DNA of 64,000 bases, from the NCBI RefSeq assembly GCF_963678635.1, contig NC_087070.1:48775467-48839466 (forward strand), in the 5' to 3' direction. Shown here piece after piece: positions 1-13,433 of this stretch; the stretch's first letter is position 1; every line of letters starts with the position of its first letter. The notes beneath the pieces are model-generated. The model did not search any database and had not been told where the DNA came from. It saw only the letters and a program-made list of their open reading frames with translations. Position numbers and translations under genes: made by a program. This DNA comes from Symsagittifera roscoffensis. Lineage: Eukaryota > Xenacoelomorpha > Acoela > Convolutidae.

Positions 1-39
1 TTTTTTGTTCTTTCTTCAATGAGATAAATGGAGTTTGAC

Positions 40-207
40 CTTTTGACTGACCTTCGACAGTGACCTGAAGATTGTCTAACTGTTTGTATGCCTTGGATGC
101 GTCCACTGTGAACGAACTCTCCACATCCTCAACCCCCTTCTGCAGTCCCATTCCATAACACTTGATCAGGGCCCCACCTGAGCCGACGTTGAACTCAATC
201 GGACGAC
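40..207 (-). CDS. jbug: Filamin exon 13: filamin repeat, cut near the left edge
   Basis: It continues with RPIEFNVGSGG, then GMGLQKGVEDVESSFTVDAS and LQVTVEGQSK, matching the filamin repeat core (GpGL..gv......F.vda...g..L.v.veGPSk). The acceptor is ACTAG at 208-209. The lower border could be about 40 or about 53, since GT dinucleotides occur at both. Further exons lie outside the window. Confidence 0.78.
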
Positions 208-3200
208 CTAGTTAGTAATCATAACCTTGGTTAAAAGTAATTTTCAGCCATTTTACTCCAAACAAATAAATAGTTTCTACACGATATTTAGTTACATATA
301 AATACATATAAGTTTACAAAAGCAAATCTGAATCGTATGAGAGAACATTAGCACGGCCATAACACGGCCAGTTTTCAGGTGTCTCATTAAGTGGAGAACA
401 AAAGATATTTTACGTCTTAGATCCAATGGATCGACCTACAGTTAAAACAGGTAAGAACAATTATTAAATGTACACACTTCTTTTTATTCTCCTTTCAACC
501 TTTTTCTCATTTTTTTTCGTTTTCTGGGCAGTGTTTTCTACCCATAACCTAGACTCCACCAGAAACAGATGTTTAATCTTCAGCAAAAAAACTCTCAAAG
601 CCCATCCAAAAAAATCGTGGTTCCTAGAATGCAGTTTTCCAATAAATGATGATTAAAACTTTTTAATTAGAACGATTAAAACTGTTCAATGTTGCGATTA
701 GAATTTAACTTGGTTCTCTTTAACTATCCCCCCTTTGGTACCTAGTAACGAATTGCCCCTATAGTAAACTAATTCAATGATTTAGTATAAGTGAATTTTG
801 TACTTAGAAACGAATCTTCTTCACCCTTTGCAAAAGTGGGGGCAGTTAAAAGAGATCCCTTAACTTCATAACTCATAGAAGTTGACTAACCATTGACGAG
901 TGCGTTGTGAAGATACACATAGGCCAGATGGGGTCCAGTGTTGGCTGTCTTAAACATGCCAATGTACTGGCCCATTTGGGGTCCACTTTTCAGAGACACT
1001 TTCTGCTGCATCACATTTTGAACTATGTTCACCTGCAAAAGACATTTTTCAAAGTAAGTTCTGGCGCATTGATAAAAGTTTGACTGAAATGAACCTTGAC
1101 CGACTTTTGCACAAACATTTCCAACAAAAATCATAAACCGTATTTTTGGCACTGTTTTTTATGAAGCATCAAAAAGAAATTTTTTAATGCTCATAACGAA
1201 GTCAAAAATATATATAAAGCAAAAACTAATTCAAAAAATTATGAAGCAAAACCAAAAAAAAAATTATGAAGCAAAAAATAGTTTAAAAAATATATATAAA
1301 TCAAAAATAATAAAAAATGACTTCTGGTTCTCCTGGTCCCGCCTCTCGGAGATCGAGAGCGATTGTGATTGTCTGTCCGACGTTGACGTCTTTGATGCCG
1401 GAAATGTGGACTTTGTTGGGGTTGAACACAGTGTGAAGAGAGGGGCTGTTCATCACGTTCTCTCCATTGAACAGAGCCGAAATGTTATAGTGACCTGAAC
1501 ATAAAAATAGTTTTCTGGCCAAATTTCAAACAGTTTTTAATACATCACAGGACTTAAGAGCATTGATAGAGAGGGCCACGTAAATCTGGATCAATCCTGC
1601 TCTGACTTCCGAAAAAAAATAAATAAAAAGAAGGCAGGCAGTAAAAGGCAGCAATGAAATGGCAAAAATAAATAAATGAAGTGGTAGACAGTAAAAAGCA
1701 GACAGAAATAACAAAAAAAAAACAAATTAAAAATCCAAAAATCGAAATTATGAGGTAAATTATTTCTATCTGCCTTTTCTATTTTCTGCTCATTTCGTTC
1801 AGTTGTTTTATTTGCTTGTCAGACAAAATTTTTCTGGTTTCGTCATCTTTGTCATTTATCAATTAATTGTTGATAGCTTATTGTTTTAGCAACGTCTACT
1901 TTTGATCAAAGTCGACGTATGTGAAACATTGCAATTTAAAGTTCACCGGCATAAGAATTCTGCAGCAAGTCCACAAAAGGTTTCAAAAATTCAATTTCTG
2001 AATTACTCATTTGATTTAAGCAAAAACAAAACAGTAAGTTTCCAGAAAAAAAACTCCAATCAATTGAAACCAATTGACATTGAATTGAATGAACATGAGG
2101 AAAATCAGATCAAAATGATTGCAATCGACATTTAAAAATAAAATTTATTGTGGCGGTTTTCGTTTTCGTTATATCTAAAAAATAAACCTTTAGCTGACGC
2201 TTGGATGAAAAATTGAATAGACAATTTTGTTAAGTCAAGCAAATTATGGTCCGATTTTTCTCCTCTGTGCAAAGATTTTTTTTGCTAAGCCAACTTTATA
2301 TTATTACAACTCCAAAAAAGTCCACAGAATTGCAACAGTAAGGTTACCACGGAATTCAGATTTATTAGCATCAGCAAAAAAACTACTCTTGAGCTTATGC
2401 ATGCATCAGAAATATACTTAATATACCTCAAAAAAAGAAAGGCCCCAAAAACCATTTGTTTCACCAAATCTTATTGGTTTCACGGATTAAAATTCACTCC
2501 AATGCTCAAAATTTGTTTGCAATCACTAAAAATTTTTTCTAAGAACTAAGTTTGTTTCATCAATTTCGTGGTAATGCAGTTTTTAAAACACATTCATGAT
2601 CAACTGCATCAAATGAAGTGCTTCAGATCAATGAAACAAACAGTTCCATAAAGTTTTTTTTCAAAAAATATCTCATGAAAACTATGAACTCATTCACAGC
2701 ATAAACACAGGATCTCTTAGGCCGTAACCCAAACTCTTTCATTCTATTTTTATTGTGTTTTCCAAAAATCTGAATCTATTAGGTTTTTAGTTATTCGGAA
2801 AAAATCTTGATGTAAAATCTCACTGCAAATTTTGGCGAGAGGTTGACGCATGACCGGCAGTTTTTTCTGAAACAGTAGTTCACAATATCATAATAAACAG
2901 AATTACTTTTTTCAAAAAGGCGTTTTTTAGTTGTAAATTGTTTCACTATTTGGGCAATAAAAAAATTATTTGCTCATAATTTTTTTTTGTATATTAAATT
3001 TCCAGTAAACAAAAAGTTCTACTAAACTCATTACAATTTTAGAAAAAAGGTAAATATTTCCATGCAGACTTTGACTTTTGTTACCTGTTCATTCTTACAG
3101 TTAAAATTGTCCATAATCTCAAAAATGTTCCTGGCCGATTTTGCTTTGCTATCAAAAAATTGCCCTTTTGCTTTCTCGATTAGCAATTTTCTTTTGTTTT

Positions 3201-6200
3201 GCATGCTTAATGAAGCCAACTTTAACCATTATTTTGATTTTTTATTGCGTTTTTTGTCTGCTTCTGATATTTTTATCGAAACATTTTTTTATATTGATTT
3301 CCCGTTGTCCAATTATGTCCGATGATTAGGAAGTGATGTTTTTGCTCGTGTTCCAGTCCTAAGACAAAAATGGGCTCTTTTTCCTTCCCCCCCCCCCCCC
3401 CCACCTCACGCCAGTTTCAACTTATTAGTGTAACGAGTGGTTTTACGAGGTTGAGTATGAAGACCAAATATGTTTGTCATGGCCTTATTGGTCTGTATGT
3501 AAATTTTCATAACAATCGGACAATGTGGTCAACAAATTTACATGTAAAAATTTGCTGGTGGGGTGAAAAGGAAAAAGAGCCTAAATATGTTTAGTCATGG
3601 TGCAATGTAGTGTTTAAGTTGCAGTAAAATCTCCAGACAAACAGTGATCTTACGGGGTTGTTTTGTTTCTCGGGTTTCTCATTTTTTTGAGTTCTGAATG
3701 TGAAGTCAGATTTTAGATTGTTGTTGTCAGATTTTAGAGTTGACGCTACTGAAAAGTCAATGTTCAAATCTATGCAGATTAATATCTTCCCTCTTAAACT
3801 ATCGTTTTTTTTTTCAAAAAAATCTTGAACGTTATAACAAAAGTTGGTTGAAATGGTTAGATGATGGTTTGAAGACATAAGAGCAATTACTGGTGGCTCA
3901 CTCTTGAAGTCTGTTTTTTGTACAATCAGAAGAAAGACAAAACTATTATCGAAGAACCTCTTCTCACTCCATGAAAAGAAATGAAATATAACTATGAAGA
4001 TTGCAGCATCAAACGCGACTGTTTCTAAGCGTTCATTTCTCGGTGTCCTACAATTTAATGACATACAATTTAACACCGTACATTTTAAAACTTAGTCATT
4101 TCACTACTAAACAATTTAAATCGACAACAATATAACTCCTATTTTCCAGTTTAACACAGTACATTTTAACACCTAGTCACTTCACTATTAAAATTAATGC
4201 TTTATGAATTCCTTATCTTAACTCTTATCACACCAAAATTAATCCTGCAATTAACACGCGCACCATAATGAAAAACTTGGTTTATCTTAGTTATACATGC
4301 TAAAAGGAGGCTTCCCAATTTACTTAAGACTCTTATCTACAGGTTTGTAATTTATTTTCAATTAGACTTTTCGCTAAACCTTTATGATTACTAAAAAAGC
4401 TGCTTGTGCTAATTCAAAACAATTTGCCGTAAAAATTCTGACAAAAATTAAATTCTGACAGTCACTTTATACTTTACTCAAGTGATAAACAAACGCAAAT
4501 ACAATAAACACGTTATGATTGAGTCTTCTTTCGAGTTCACAGTTTCATCTAAAAACAAGCCAATTCTTATAGCGTCCGGCCATGAATTTTATTTCAAGCG
4601 AAAAAATAAGTTTACAGAAAACTGGATTTGCTCAAAATATCAAACACATAAATGTTGAGCAACTGCCATTACTGAAAATAACAAATTTATCGAGACGCGT
4701 GGAGAGCATAATCACGACATTTCAGCGGGAAAATCGGAGGCCCGAAATGTCATAAAGCATATAAAAGATCTCAGCGAGAGATTTACCCCGACTGTTGCAG
4801 TTGCCAGTGCGGTTTTGCCAATTACCAACGATTCATGACTCGTGCCTTAGCAATTTACTCCCAGGACAATCGCCCTTATTTTCGGGATGCTAGGTTGGGA
4901 CTACGGGCTGGCAAACCCTTTAGCTTTGCGTTTATGTGCCAACAGTTCAAAAAAAGCTGACAAATCGATCAGGTCATAAGTTTAAGTTCGAGAATGATTC
5001 TAAAAATAATGATTTTAAAGCTTTTGGCATTGGTTAAACCTTTTTTAAATTTCTATACCGGCTGAAAATGTCTAGAAAATCAGGCCATATTAGTCAAAGG
5101 ACGTCTAATTGTTTGCGGGCTTTTGAAGTTCATTGAACTATTGCTTGTTTTTGGTTCATTTTGGAATGATTCATTGAAAATATTGGCAAGGCAATTTCAT
5201 TTTGGTTTGAAACGTTTCATTGAAATCATTTGCAAGGTCATTTCTATTCAAAACTTTAGCAAATTAAGTAGCGCAAATTTGTCTGTCTTTAAATGGCAAA
5301 AATTTCTCTCGTTTAATTCTTCGATGGTTACCGAAATCCCCTTTGAAGTAAGTTTTCTTTTCATTTTGGATTAAAACGGTGTTAAGTCATAGAAATTGTT
5401 TTAAAATGTAGCGATGTTATATTGCTAAGGCAACAAAAAGTAGGGAGTGAAATTGTAGGGTGTTAAGTTGTTTAGAGTTAAAAAGGGGGAACCCATTTCT
5501 CATATTTAATAAGTTTATCATGACAATTAGGCTAATTAATCACTCAATTAGTGGCAATTATTTGGTCACCTATTTGCATTTGCAGTTTAAAGACAAATTT
5601 CTCCAGCCCTTTTACCTAGTAGCTTGGGCGTGAAGGAGAATTTCTGCAGAGCAGAGTTTGTTGCATTGTTGTGCTGTTGGGTGCAGTTGAGTGGGTTGTT
5701 GTCTGGGCCCACACATCTGAACGAGATCATGTCCCCCACTGAACACCCACAGTCCACGACATACTCCACTCTTGTGTTCACAACTGTCGCGCTCTCACTC
5801 TGCTGCAGAATTATCTGGAAAAAAAAGTTTTTAAAAAAAAAAAATATTATGCCATCTGCGATTTACAGCCAAACCTTTGTGTGGAGCTTAGCCTAACACT
5901 GATACTTTTTGCAATTAGACTGGGTGGGGGGAGGGGGTTATAATAGAAACTGCCACATACGGGTGAATTAGTTTATAGCTCCAGTAGTTAATAGCTTTTT
6001 TCAATCATGTGTCGAAATAAAGCAATTTTTAGGCGCATTTAAAAATTTCGAAGATTTACCTGATCTTTGGTAGGCAAAACAAACATCTCAAACGGCGTCC
6101 CTCGAACTGGTTTGTTCCTTATTGAGCAGATCACAAAATGGTCTCCTGTTTCATTTGGGGAGACAGAAACAACTGCTTTGTTTGCCCCTTGCCTCGTTAT

Positions 6201-9200
6201 GTTGTCCACTGGAGATTGTTGTTTTGTTCCGCTCGGAGAATCGACTGAGATCGCGATGTCTTTCAAATCAGTACGGGCAGGTAAAGACAGATTGAATTTT
6301 ACCTGAATCATTTCAGTTTAGAAAATTTCAATTATTAAGCCAACAGTAAGTTATTTTCAATTTAAAAAAAAAACAAGACTACTCGTACCAGGGCGAAGCC
6401 CTGAATGTTCCGACTGCCTTTTAAGGGTTATGGAGCAGTAATAACATTAAAAAATTTAATGAAATAAAATAAAATGAATTTTTTTCTTCTAAAATTTGAA
6501 ATTTTTTAAGAAAATCATCACCCCACACGCCATATAAAGTACAAAAGAATAGATTTCTTTCCCTGTAACAAATCAATTACGGCAAATAAGCGTCGTTCAA
6601 CCAATTTGGAACAACTTCTAGGACGGATTAAATCTCCGCTTACGCAATAGCTCGAATTATATCGCGCGTTAATTGTCCCAAATTGGTCAAAATGGCCAAA
6701 ATGGCAACCTTTAAACCCTCATAATTTTACGAAAAATGATCACAGGTGAAATATATTTTTTTCAAATTTAAGCTCAGGACAACAATACCTTTTGAATGAT
6801 ATAAAAAAATCCGTAAAAAATGGCTAGTTAAAAAGTCGAAACTTTCTGAAGAAAAAAAAACCCACCCCGAGCACAAATATTCCGTTACTTTCATATCGAA
6901 AGTCGGAACAATAATAAAGAAAAAATGAAATTGAGTTTTGAAAAAATTCAAAGACTTGTTTTATGTATTTTCAGTAAAATTTACAGTGATGTCGCAGAAT
7001 TTTGCTTACAAAAGCTGACAAAAATTTGTATGTCTCTTTTTTAGACAGGTCAATTGAACTTTTTCAGAACTTTGCCCAAATCCTACAACAATAAAACATA
7101 AGCAGCGTTTTTGAAATTTTTCAGAAGGTTAGATTGCTGTTCTTTTGATTCTCTTCCCAAATTTATACTTGTTTAAAGAGGTGCCAAAGAAATACGATTG
7201 GTCTATATCTTCCAAAAAAGCTTGCTGGCCTCGCTTAAAAAAATGACAAAATTTGACAAAAAAGATGACTTATCTCACTTTTTGTTTACTGAAACATTGT
7301 AAATTAATCTATGATCTGAGGCTTTTAGGGGGGAAATATCAACCAGAATCGAGCGGTACTGTCGGGTTATCACCCAACTAACCCTTATTCCCACGCTATT
7401 CATTATTTATTTTAACTATGAAAACTACCATAATTATTTATTATCACAAATTGGTTAGTTTAGTTCAATTCAATCGAAGCGAAGTTATCGAGAAAAAGTC
7501 AAAAACTAATTAGCTGGTATATGAGTACGCTAAGATCCGAACTTAGACGGGCTACATTCGGAAACAGAGAAAAAACTAGTTTAATGAGGAACTTTATGTT
7601 TTTTGGTTCTGTTGTTAGTTATAACTACATATTTATGATTAGTTAGTGTACATTCTGACCATGTCTCCGATGAACACGGCTGGACAGTTTCCCTTGGGGG
7701 ATCTGTAGCCCCCCGTAGTCCTCGAGTCCAGTTCCAGAGTGGCCGAATTCAACTGAGAAGTGTAGCTGTTGCTACTCTTGTCCTGAAAAATAAAAAAAAT
7801 CAAATTTTCACACCAGTATTTATACCGATATCAATATACGCTTCAGATAAAAGTTAACGTGATTAAACCAAAACCAAAGTTAGACAAATAACTTTAGACA
7901 AGAAAGTAAAAATAATTAGAATTGGTAAAAATTGTTTTTCATCATTTTTTAATAATGTGGGCATTTTTTAGAATCAGCTCACCTTTTATTTACCGAAACA
8001 TTGTCAATTAATCTATGATTTGAGTTTAAGAAATTCTAACATCAATCTACAAACTTTTGGTTTTATAGATTTTGTTTCGGCCACCATATCAGATGAGTTT
8101 TTTCATCAGATACAGACTAATATCTTCTCGTTCTTTGATCTAATTTTCTTCTGCTAAGATAATCTAAGAAGAAAAATACTGGGAACAAAAATTCCGAGAG
8201 AGTGGTAAAAGTTTCGAATACTTATCAACGCAGCTTAATTCACTAGTGAAAACGAGGTCGATAAAAGACAAGTGTTCAATGACATCAGTTTGGATATAAT
8301 TCGCAAAACTAGACTCGAATCTACTTAACAATCTCCCCCTCCCACCCCACCCCCCTTTGGTACCTACTAAAGAATCTCCACCCATATAAATAAGTACAAT
8401 AAATTAGCAATAGAGCTTCTATTGAGAATTCGAATTTTGCTGCATTCTGATTGGTCGAAAATTCGACTAACTTCGTCTACTTAACAATCTCCTCCCACCC
8501 TTTCTGAAAAAAGGGGAGGTCGTTAAGTTGAGGAAAATTGGCAAAAAACTTGCAAAAGAATATATTTTTATAGGATGAATACATTGATATTTCAAGCTTT
8601 CCCGGAGATTTTAAAAACGTTTTGATTCGCTAATTTTTTTTTGCTCGGCGACAAATTTTTAAAACTTGACAAAATTGACCTCTTAGACCAGTTTTTGGAA
8701 GGCTTAGACCAAAAATTTGAAGGGTCAGGGGTCGAAGTCATGAAGGGTGTGGATCAGGGGCGGATTTAGGGAATTTGATACTTTTTCAGAAATCCATTTT
8801 TGGCCGACCGACCCTAAATTTTTCTAAAGGCGCCAATATATACTAACTTTGAGGGGGAGCGCGCGCCAAAAAAACGCGATTTTTTTGTCAAAATTTTTCA
8901 AAAATTGCCCGAAAACGGCTTTTCTGACTGTTTTTTCAAAAATTTGCCTGCGGCGCAGAAAATTTTGCCAAAGTAGAGGCAAAACAGTGCTTTGGGAGAG
9001 CTCGAAAAATCAATTTGGTCGACCTAAAAAAAAAAAGGTCGTCAAAATTTTGGACAATTTTTTGAAAATCCGCCCCCCCCCTCGAGAAAATCCTAGATCC
9101 GCCCCTGGTGTGGATAGTAGTGTTCGCTCTCTTACATCCGGTCCTTTGTAATTACTTATATACTACTTCGCTATCGACTTACCATTTCACGTTCGTTGTC

Positions 9201-12200
9201 AGCAAACTGTTGCGGAACACCCGGTGACACAAGCGAACCCGGCGAATTAATTGCCGACACAAACTTCTTAGTGCTGTAACTATTTGCATTACTTACTTGT
9301 CTCCCGGTATTTCTATGACTCATAATCGGAGACTTATTACCCGAATACAAGTTATTGTCTTGAGTGTTCATAGAAGATACTTCGTTATCGGGTTCGTCAA
9401 ACGAAGACGAAAATTCTTTCGGTGGAGGCGAAGTGAAAGCGTGAGAGGGAGTCGGTTTGTCGACTTGTTGGTAGTTGTTGTTGTTGTTTGAAGTGTTACC
9501 GGAATGTATCATACCACCACCACTGTTCGACGGGGAAAACTGGAAAGAAGTTGAAAACACATACAGAACATATCCCGTCACCAGAAAGAGATTTAACATT
9601 CAAGTAAATATTCTGATTTTGTAATAAGAAGAAAGTCTTGAGGAAAATAGAATCCCAAAACCCATTTTATCTGCAAATCAGCTATTGATAATAACTTGCT
9701 GATTTATATGACAAAAAATCCTATTAATTTTTGAAAATACCAATAATTTGCAAATTTATAGGACATAAAGTCTTAAATGAATCATTTTAGCCCCTTTTAT
9801 CTATTTAATTTTCTGGTCCTAGAACCAAACTTACAGATGGAAAATTTTGGATCTACGTGAGATTCGAACAACCAACCTCTTGATCGGAAGACGATAAACT
9901 GTATATGGAATCACATTTTCGAAATATTCTCAAACATTTATTAAAAACTAAGCGCTTACTGAGTAGTTGTTTGAAAACTGTCTGGGCGGGGGTGCGCTTT
10001 GCAGTGCTGAGTTCTGATTGGCTGCCGCCTGTCGCACTTTAACCAATGGCTCCTCTTCTACTCCCCCATTGGCCAGTTCATTCTGGTGAGTTAAATGAGG
10101 CCGGCTCTGCTGCTGAGGAAGGGGGTTCGAATCCCTGTCTCGTCCCCCAGATTTTGTTTGAGGAGGTTTAACGTGCTGGAATTTAGCGACTTGGTTCATA
10201 ATTGCGACTGTGCTTGGCTCGTCGGCGCTCAGTTCTTGTGCTATTAGAACACTCTCGATTCCGTTTTTGGAGCAAAGAGCAATCGCTAAATTTAAAAAAT
10301 TGTGACAAGTTTACATAGAAGCTCTCTGATTATTCAAGCTCAACAAATTGCATAGAACATTTGAAACAAGTTATATATATATTTTTAAAAAGTTATATTT
10401 TTGAGTTTTTATTACGCGTTTACCAAAAAAGAGCGTTTTTTTCGGCGCGTTCCTCTCAAAATTAAAATTTCAGCTACCTCTAATTAATGAAGTTTTACTT
10501 ACTTAGAGTTTTAGAAATTGATTAGAGGAATTAATATAAATATTTCGTCAGATTTCAAACAGTTTGTGAGATAAACTACTATATATCTACCTAATAAAAA
10601 ACTGGGAAAATGTTGACTCACCTTTTTGACTGTTGTTCACTTTATCCCTGGCGTCCATCGACTGGTAGTCTGGACAACTTCCAGGAAACACTGCATTGTT
10701 CAGAGCACAGAGTGTAATCCCGGTTCGCCAGTCACTCCCGAAGTTCTTCACCCTCTGGTCTGGAATCTTAGTCTGGACCCACTTGAGAAGGGAGGCACTG
10801 ACTGGACCGTCATCAGCCAGGAAGTAGGAGATATACGTCATTCCTGGAAATAGAACATTTCTCAGAATTGAGACTCTGCAGAGTAAGTCAACGTTCCGAG
10901 ATACAAGAAGTTAAATTAAAAACAAAAGTTCAAAATCGAGAATCAATACGAATCTGAAGGTTTTCTAGAACATTCTCATAAGGATTTATGCTTTTGAATA
11001 TGAGGTCCTCAAAATTTTAAGGATTATTGAGATCTTGCAGGATGCCTTAAAAACTTCTAGTGTTTTACTGGGCCTTCAGAATAGTTTCGAATTCTAATGG
11101 CCTTTAGGGTAATCTTGAGGTCTATCTGGACCTTTAGGGTAATCTGGAGATTTAACTGGACCTATAAAAACTGAAGCCTGAAGAGGCTCTTCTCTTGATA
11201 TCATATTTACCACTCTGGTCGTCCAGTTCTGATGATGCCATGTCCTCTGGAGTGATCAGTTGGGGCACTTTTAGTCTGGACTGTGCCTGCTGGATGGCTT
11301 GTCTGCAATTACTCAACTTGTCGCTATCATTCATTTCTCGCCAGTCGGGAAACATCGAAGGATCACAGTAGTTGCACAAAGCACTGTTTAAACAAAAAAC
11401 CAAAATTTCAAAAACGGTTAATTTAAAATAAACGACAATTTGTTGATTAAAGAAATTAAAAGAGAATTTTCAAACAGTTGAATGTAAACCCAGTAGCGTG
11501 CCGAGGGGGGGGGGAGCGGGAAGCAACCGCTTCTCCCCTCCCCCCCCCCCCTCCTCAATTCTGGTCGTAAAATTTTTCCAAAGGGTTTCCCTTTGGTACA
11601 ACCTTACGACATCCATTTTCGGCTGACTAACCTCAAAATTTTTCTAAAGGCGCCAAAATAATTAATTTTGAGGGGGGAGCGCGCGCCGAAAAAACGCAAT
11701 TTTTTTGGTAAAAACTTTACAAAAAGTGCCTTAAAAAAGTGTTTTTTGAAAACGTTGCCTGCGGCGCAAAATTTTTTTTGACAAAATAGGGTCCTTATAA
11801 TATTTTTGGAGAGCTCGGAAAACCAAATTGATCGACCTAAAAAAAGGTCCGTAAAATTTTCAAAATTTTCGAAAAACTGCCCCCCCCCCCCCCTGGAAAA
11901 ATTTCTGCACACGCCACTGTGTAAACCAAATAGAAAACATTTGACATAAAAGCAGGAAAAAAAACCAACGTGGCTCTCGAAGAATTGCGCTGCCATTATT
12001 CATTAATTTATTAATGCGGTCGCTTGAAGTTCAATTTCACTTAGGTTGAGTTCGTATTGAGCATGCAAGGTTGTTTTCTGTCTTATCCAAAACTGTGTAT
12101 GAAATAAATATCTATGAATAGGATGATTTAATTTTTTGTCATTATTTGTTTGTCCGATTGTTGTCATTATAGTGTTTGATCGATTAAAAAAATAACAAAA

Positions 12201-13344
12201 TACACCCAAATTCAAAGTCCCCTTCTGTTTTCAGACTATATGACGCAAAACGGAAGCTTTTGAAGCAATTTTTGGTGTCGTTGTAATTGCAATATATTGT
12301 TTAAATCTATCAAATCTTTATTTGAACATGTGACCTGTTTTTCTGTTCACCTGAGAGCTACTCCCGAGTTCCAGTCGGACGAGAAGTTCTTCACACCCCC
12401 CAAATCGGGCAAAAGGGTGTTGACCAAGTCCAGCAGATTTCTCTTCGTCTTGCCCTGGGGACCTCGACCAGAGCTCCCGATCTGGAACTTGAGAATCAAT
12501 TTCCACACCACTCCCAGAATCAACTTCAGATTCTGGTCCACAATGTCAGAAGCGCCTGGAACGAAACGCCGTTCAATATGAAAAAGATCCCTTTCAGAAT
12601 TAATACTCAAGCCCCTTTTACGCAATAGGGGAGGGAATTGGTCACCAATCTATGCCTTTTGACCATTCAGTTTGTCGAAATAATTGGGGTCCAAATACGA
12701 TGCCATGTAGTCGAGGGTGAAGGGTTTGTTAAATTGATTTTCCTAGAGTGAAGGAGTGAAGCAGAAAGCTATGTTGTTTGTTGTTTTTTGACTATTTTAA
12801 TTTTATCTGAATTAAATGAATAAAGAATTGATTTTTTTTCTATTTTCGAATCAACTATTTTCTTTTCATCTAAAAAAGCTGACAAAAGTTTGCATTTTTT
12901 GCTTAAACGGGTATCGAGGAGATCAAATAAATCTTCCCCTTAACAATCTGCCCCCCCCCCTCCCCCATAGTATGTACTCAAGAATCTCTACGCCTCTAAA
13001 TAGAACAGTAAATTAGCACTAGAGCTTTTTATTGAGAGTTCTTATTTTGCTGCGTTATGATTGGTCAAAAGTTCGACTAACTGAAACTACTAACAAGCCC
13101 CCCTTCATGATAAAGGGTGGAAATTGTTTAGTAGATCCGATCAAATAAAACACTTGCCTATATTGGTGAGGTCTAGCTTCTCGAACTTCATGATGTTGAG
13201 AGCGAACTCGACTGTTTCCATCTGGTGTACCCTCAGTTGTGTCTTGTTGGGCTTCCGGTTACTGAAGGGACCCAACACCTTCTTCCACTGACATCCGTCT
13301 TCAGAGGTCAAAGCCTACAAGAAACAAGCAGCTCCTTGCTTACC

Positions 13345-13433
<89 letters not shown>

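Noticed and set aside
3370-3594. Open frame over a poly-C tract
   Set aside because: The frame is produced by the homopolymer run and biased composition, with no homology or splice context.
8849-9151. 100-codon frame
   Set aside because: It lies within the hAT-type MITE; similar frames in other copies (48144-48524, 11604-11996) come from shared non-coding sequence.
9866-9930. tRNA-like stretch with ATTCGAAC on the minus strand
   Set aside because: The T-arm and an anticodon-like loop can be drawn, but the D-arm and acceptor stem do not fold. At most it is a scrap of a tRNA-derived SINE.
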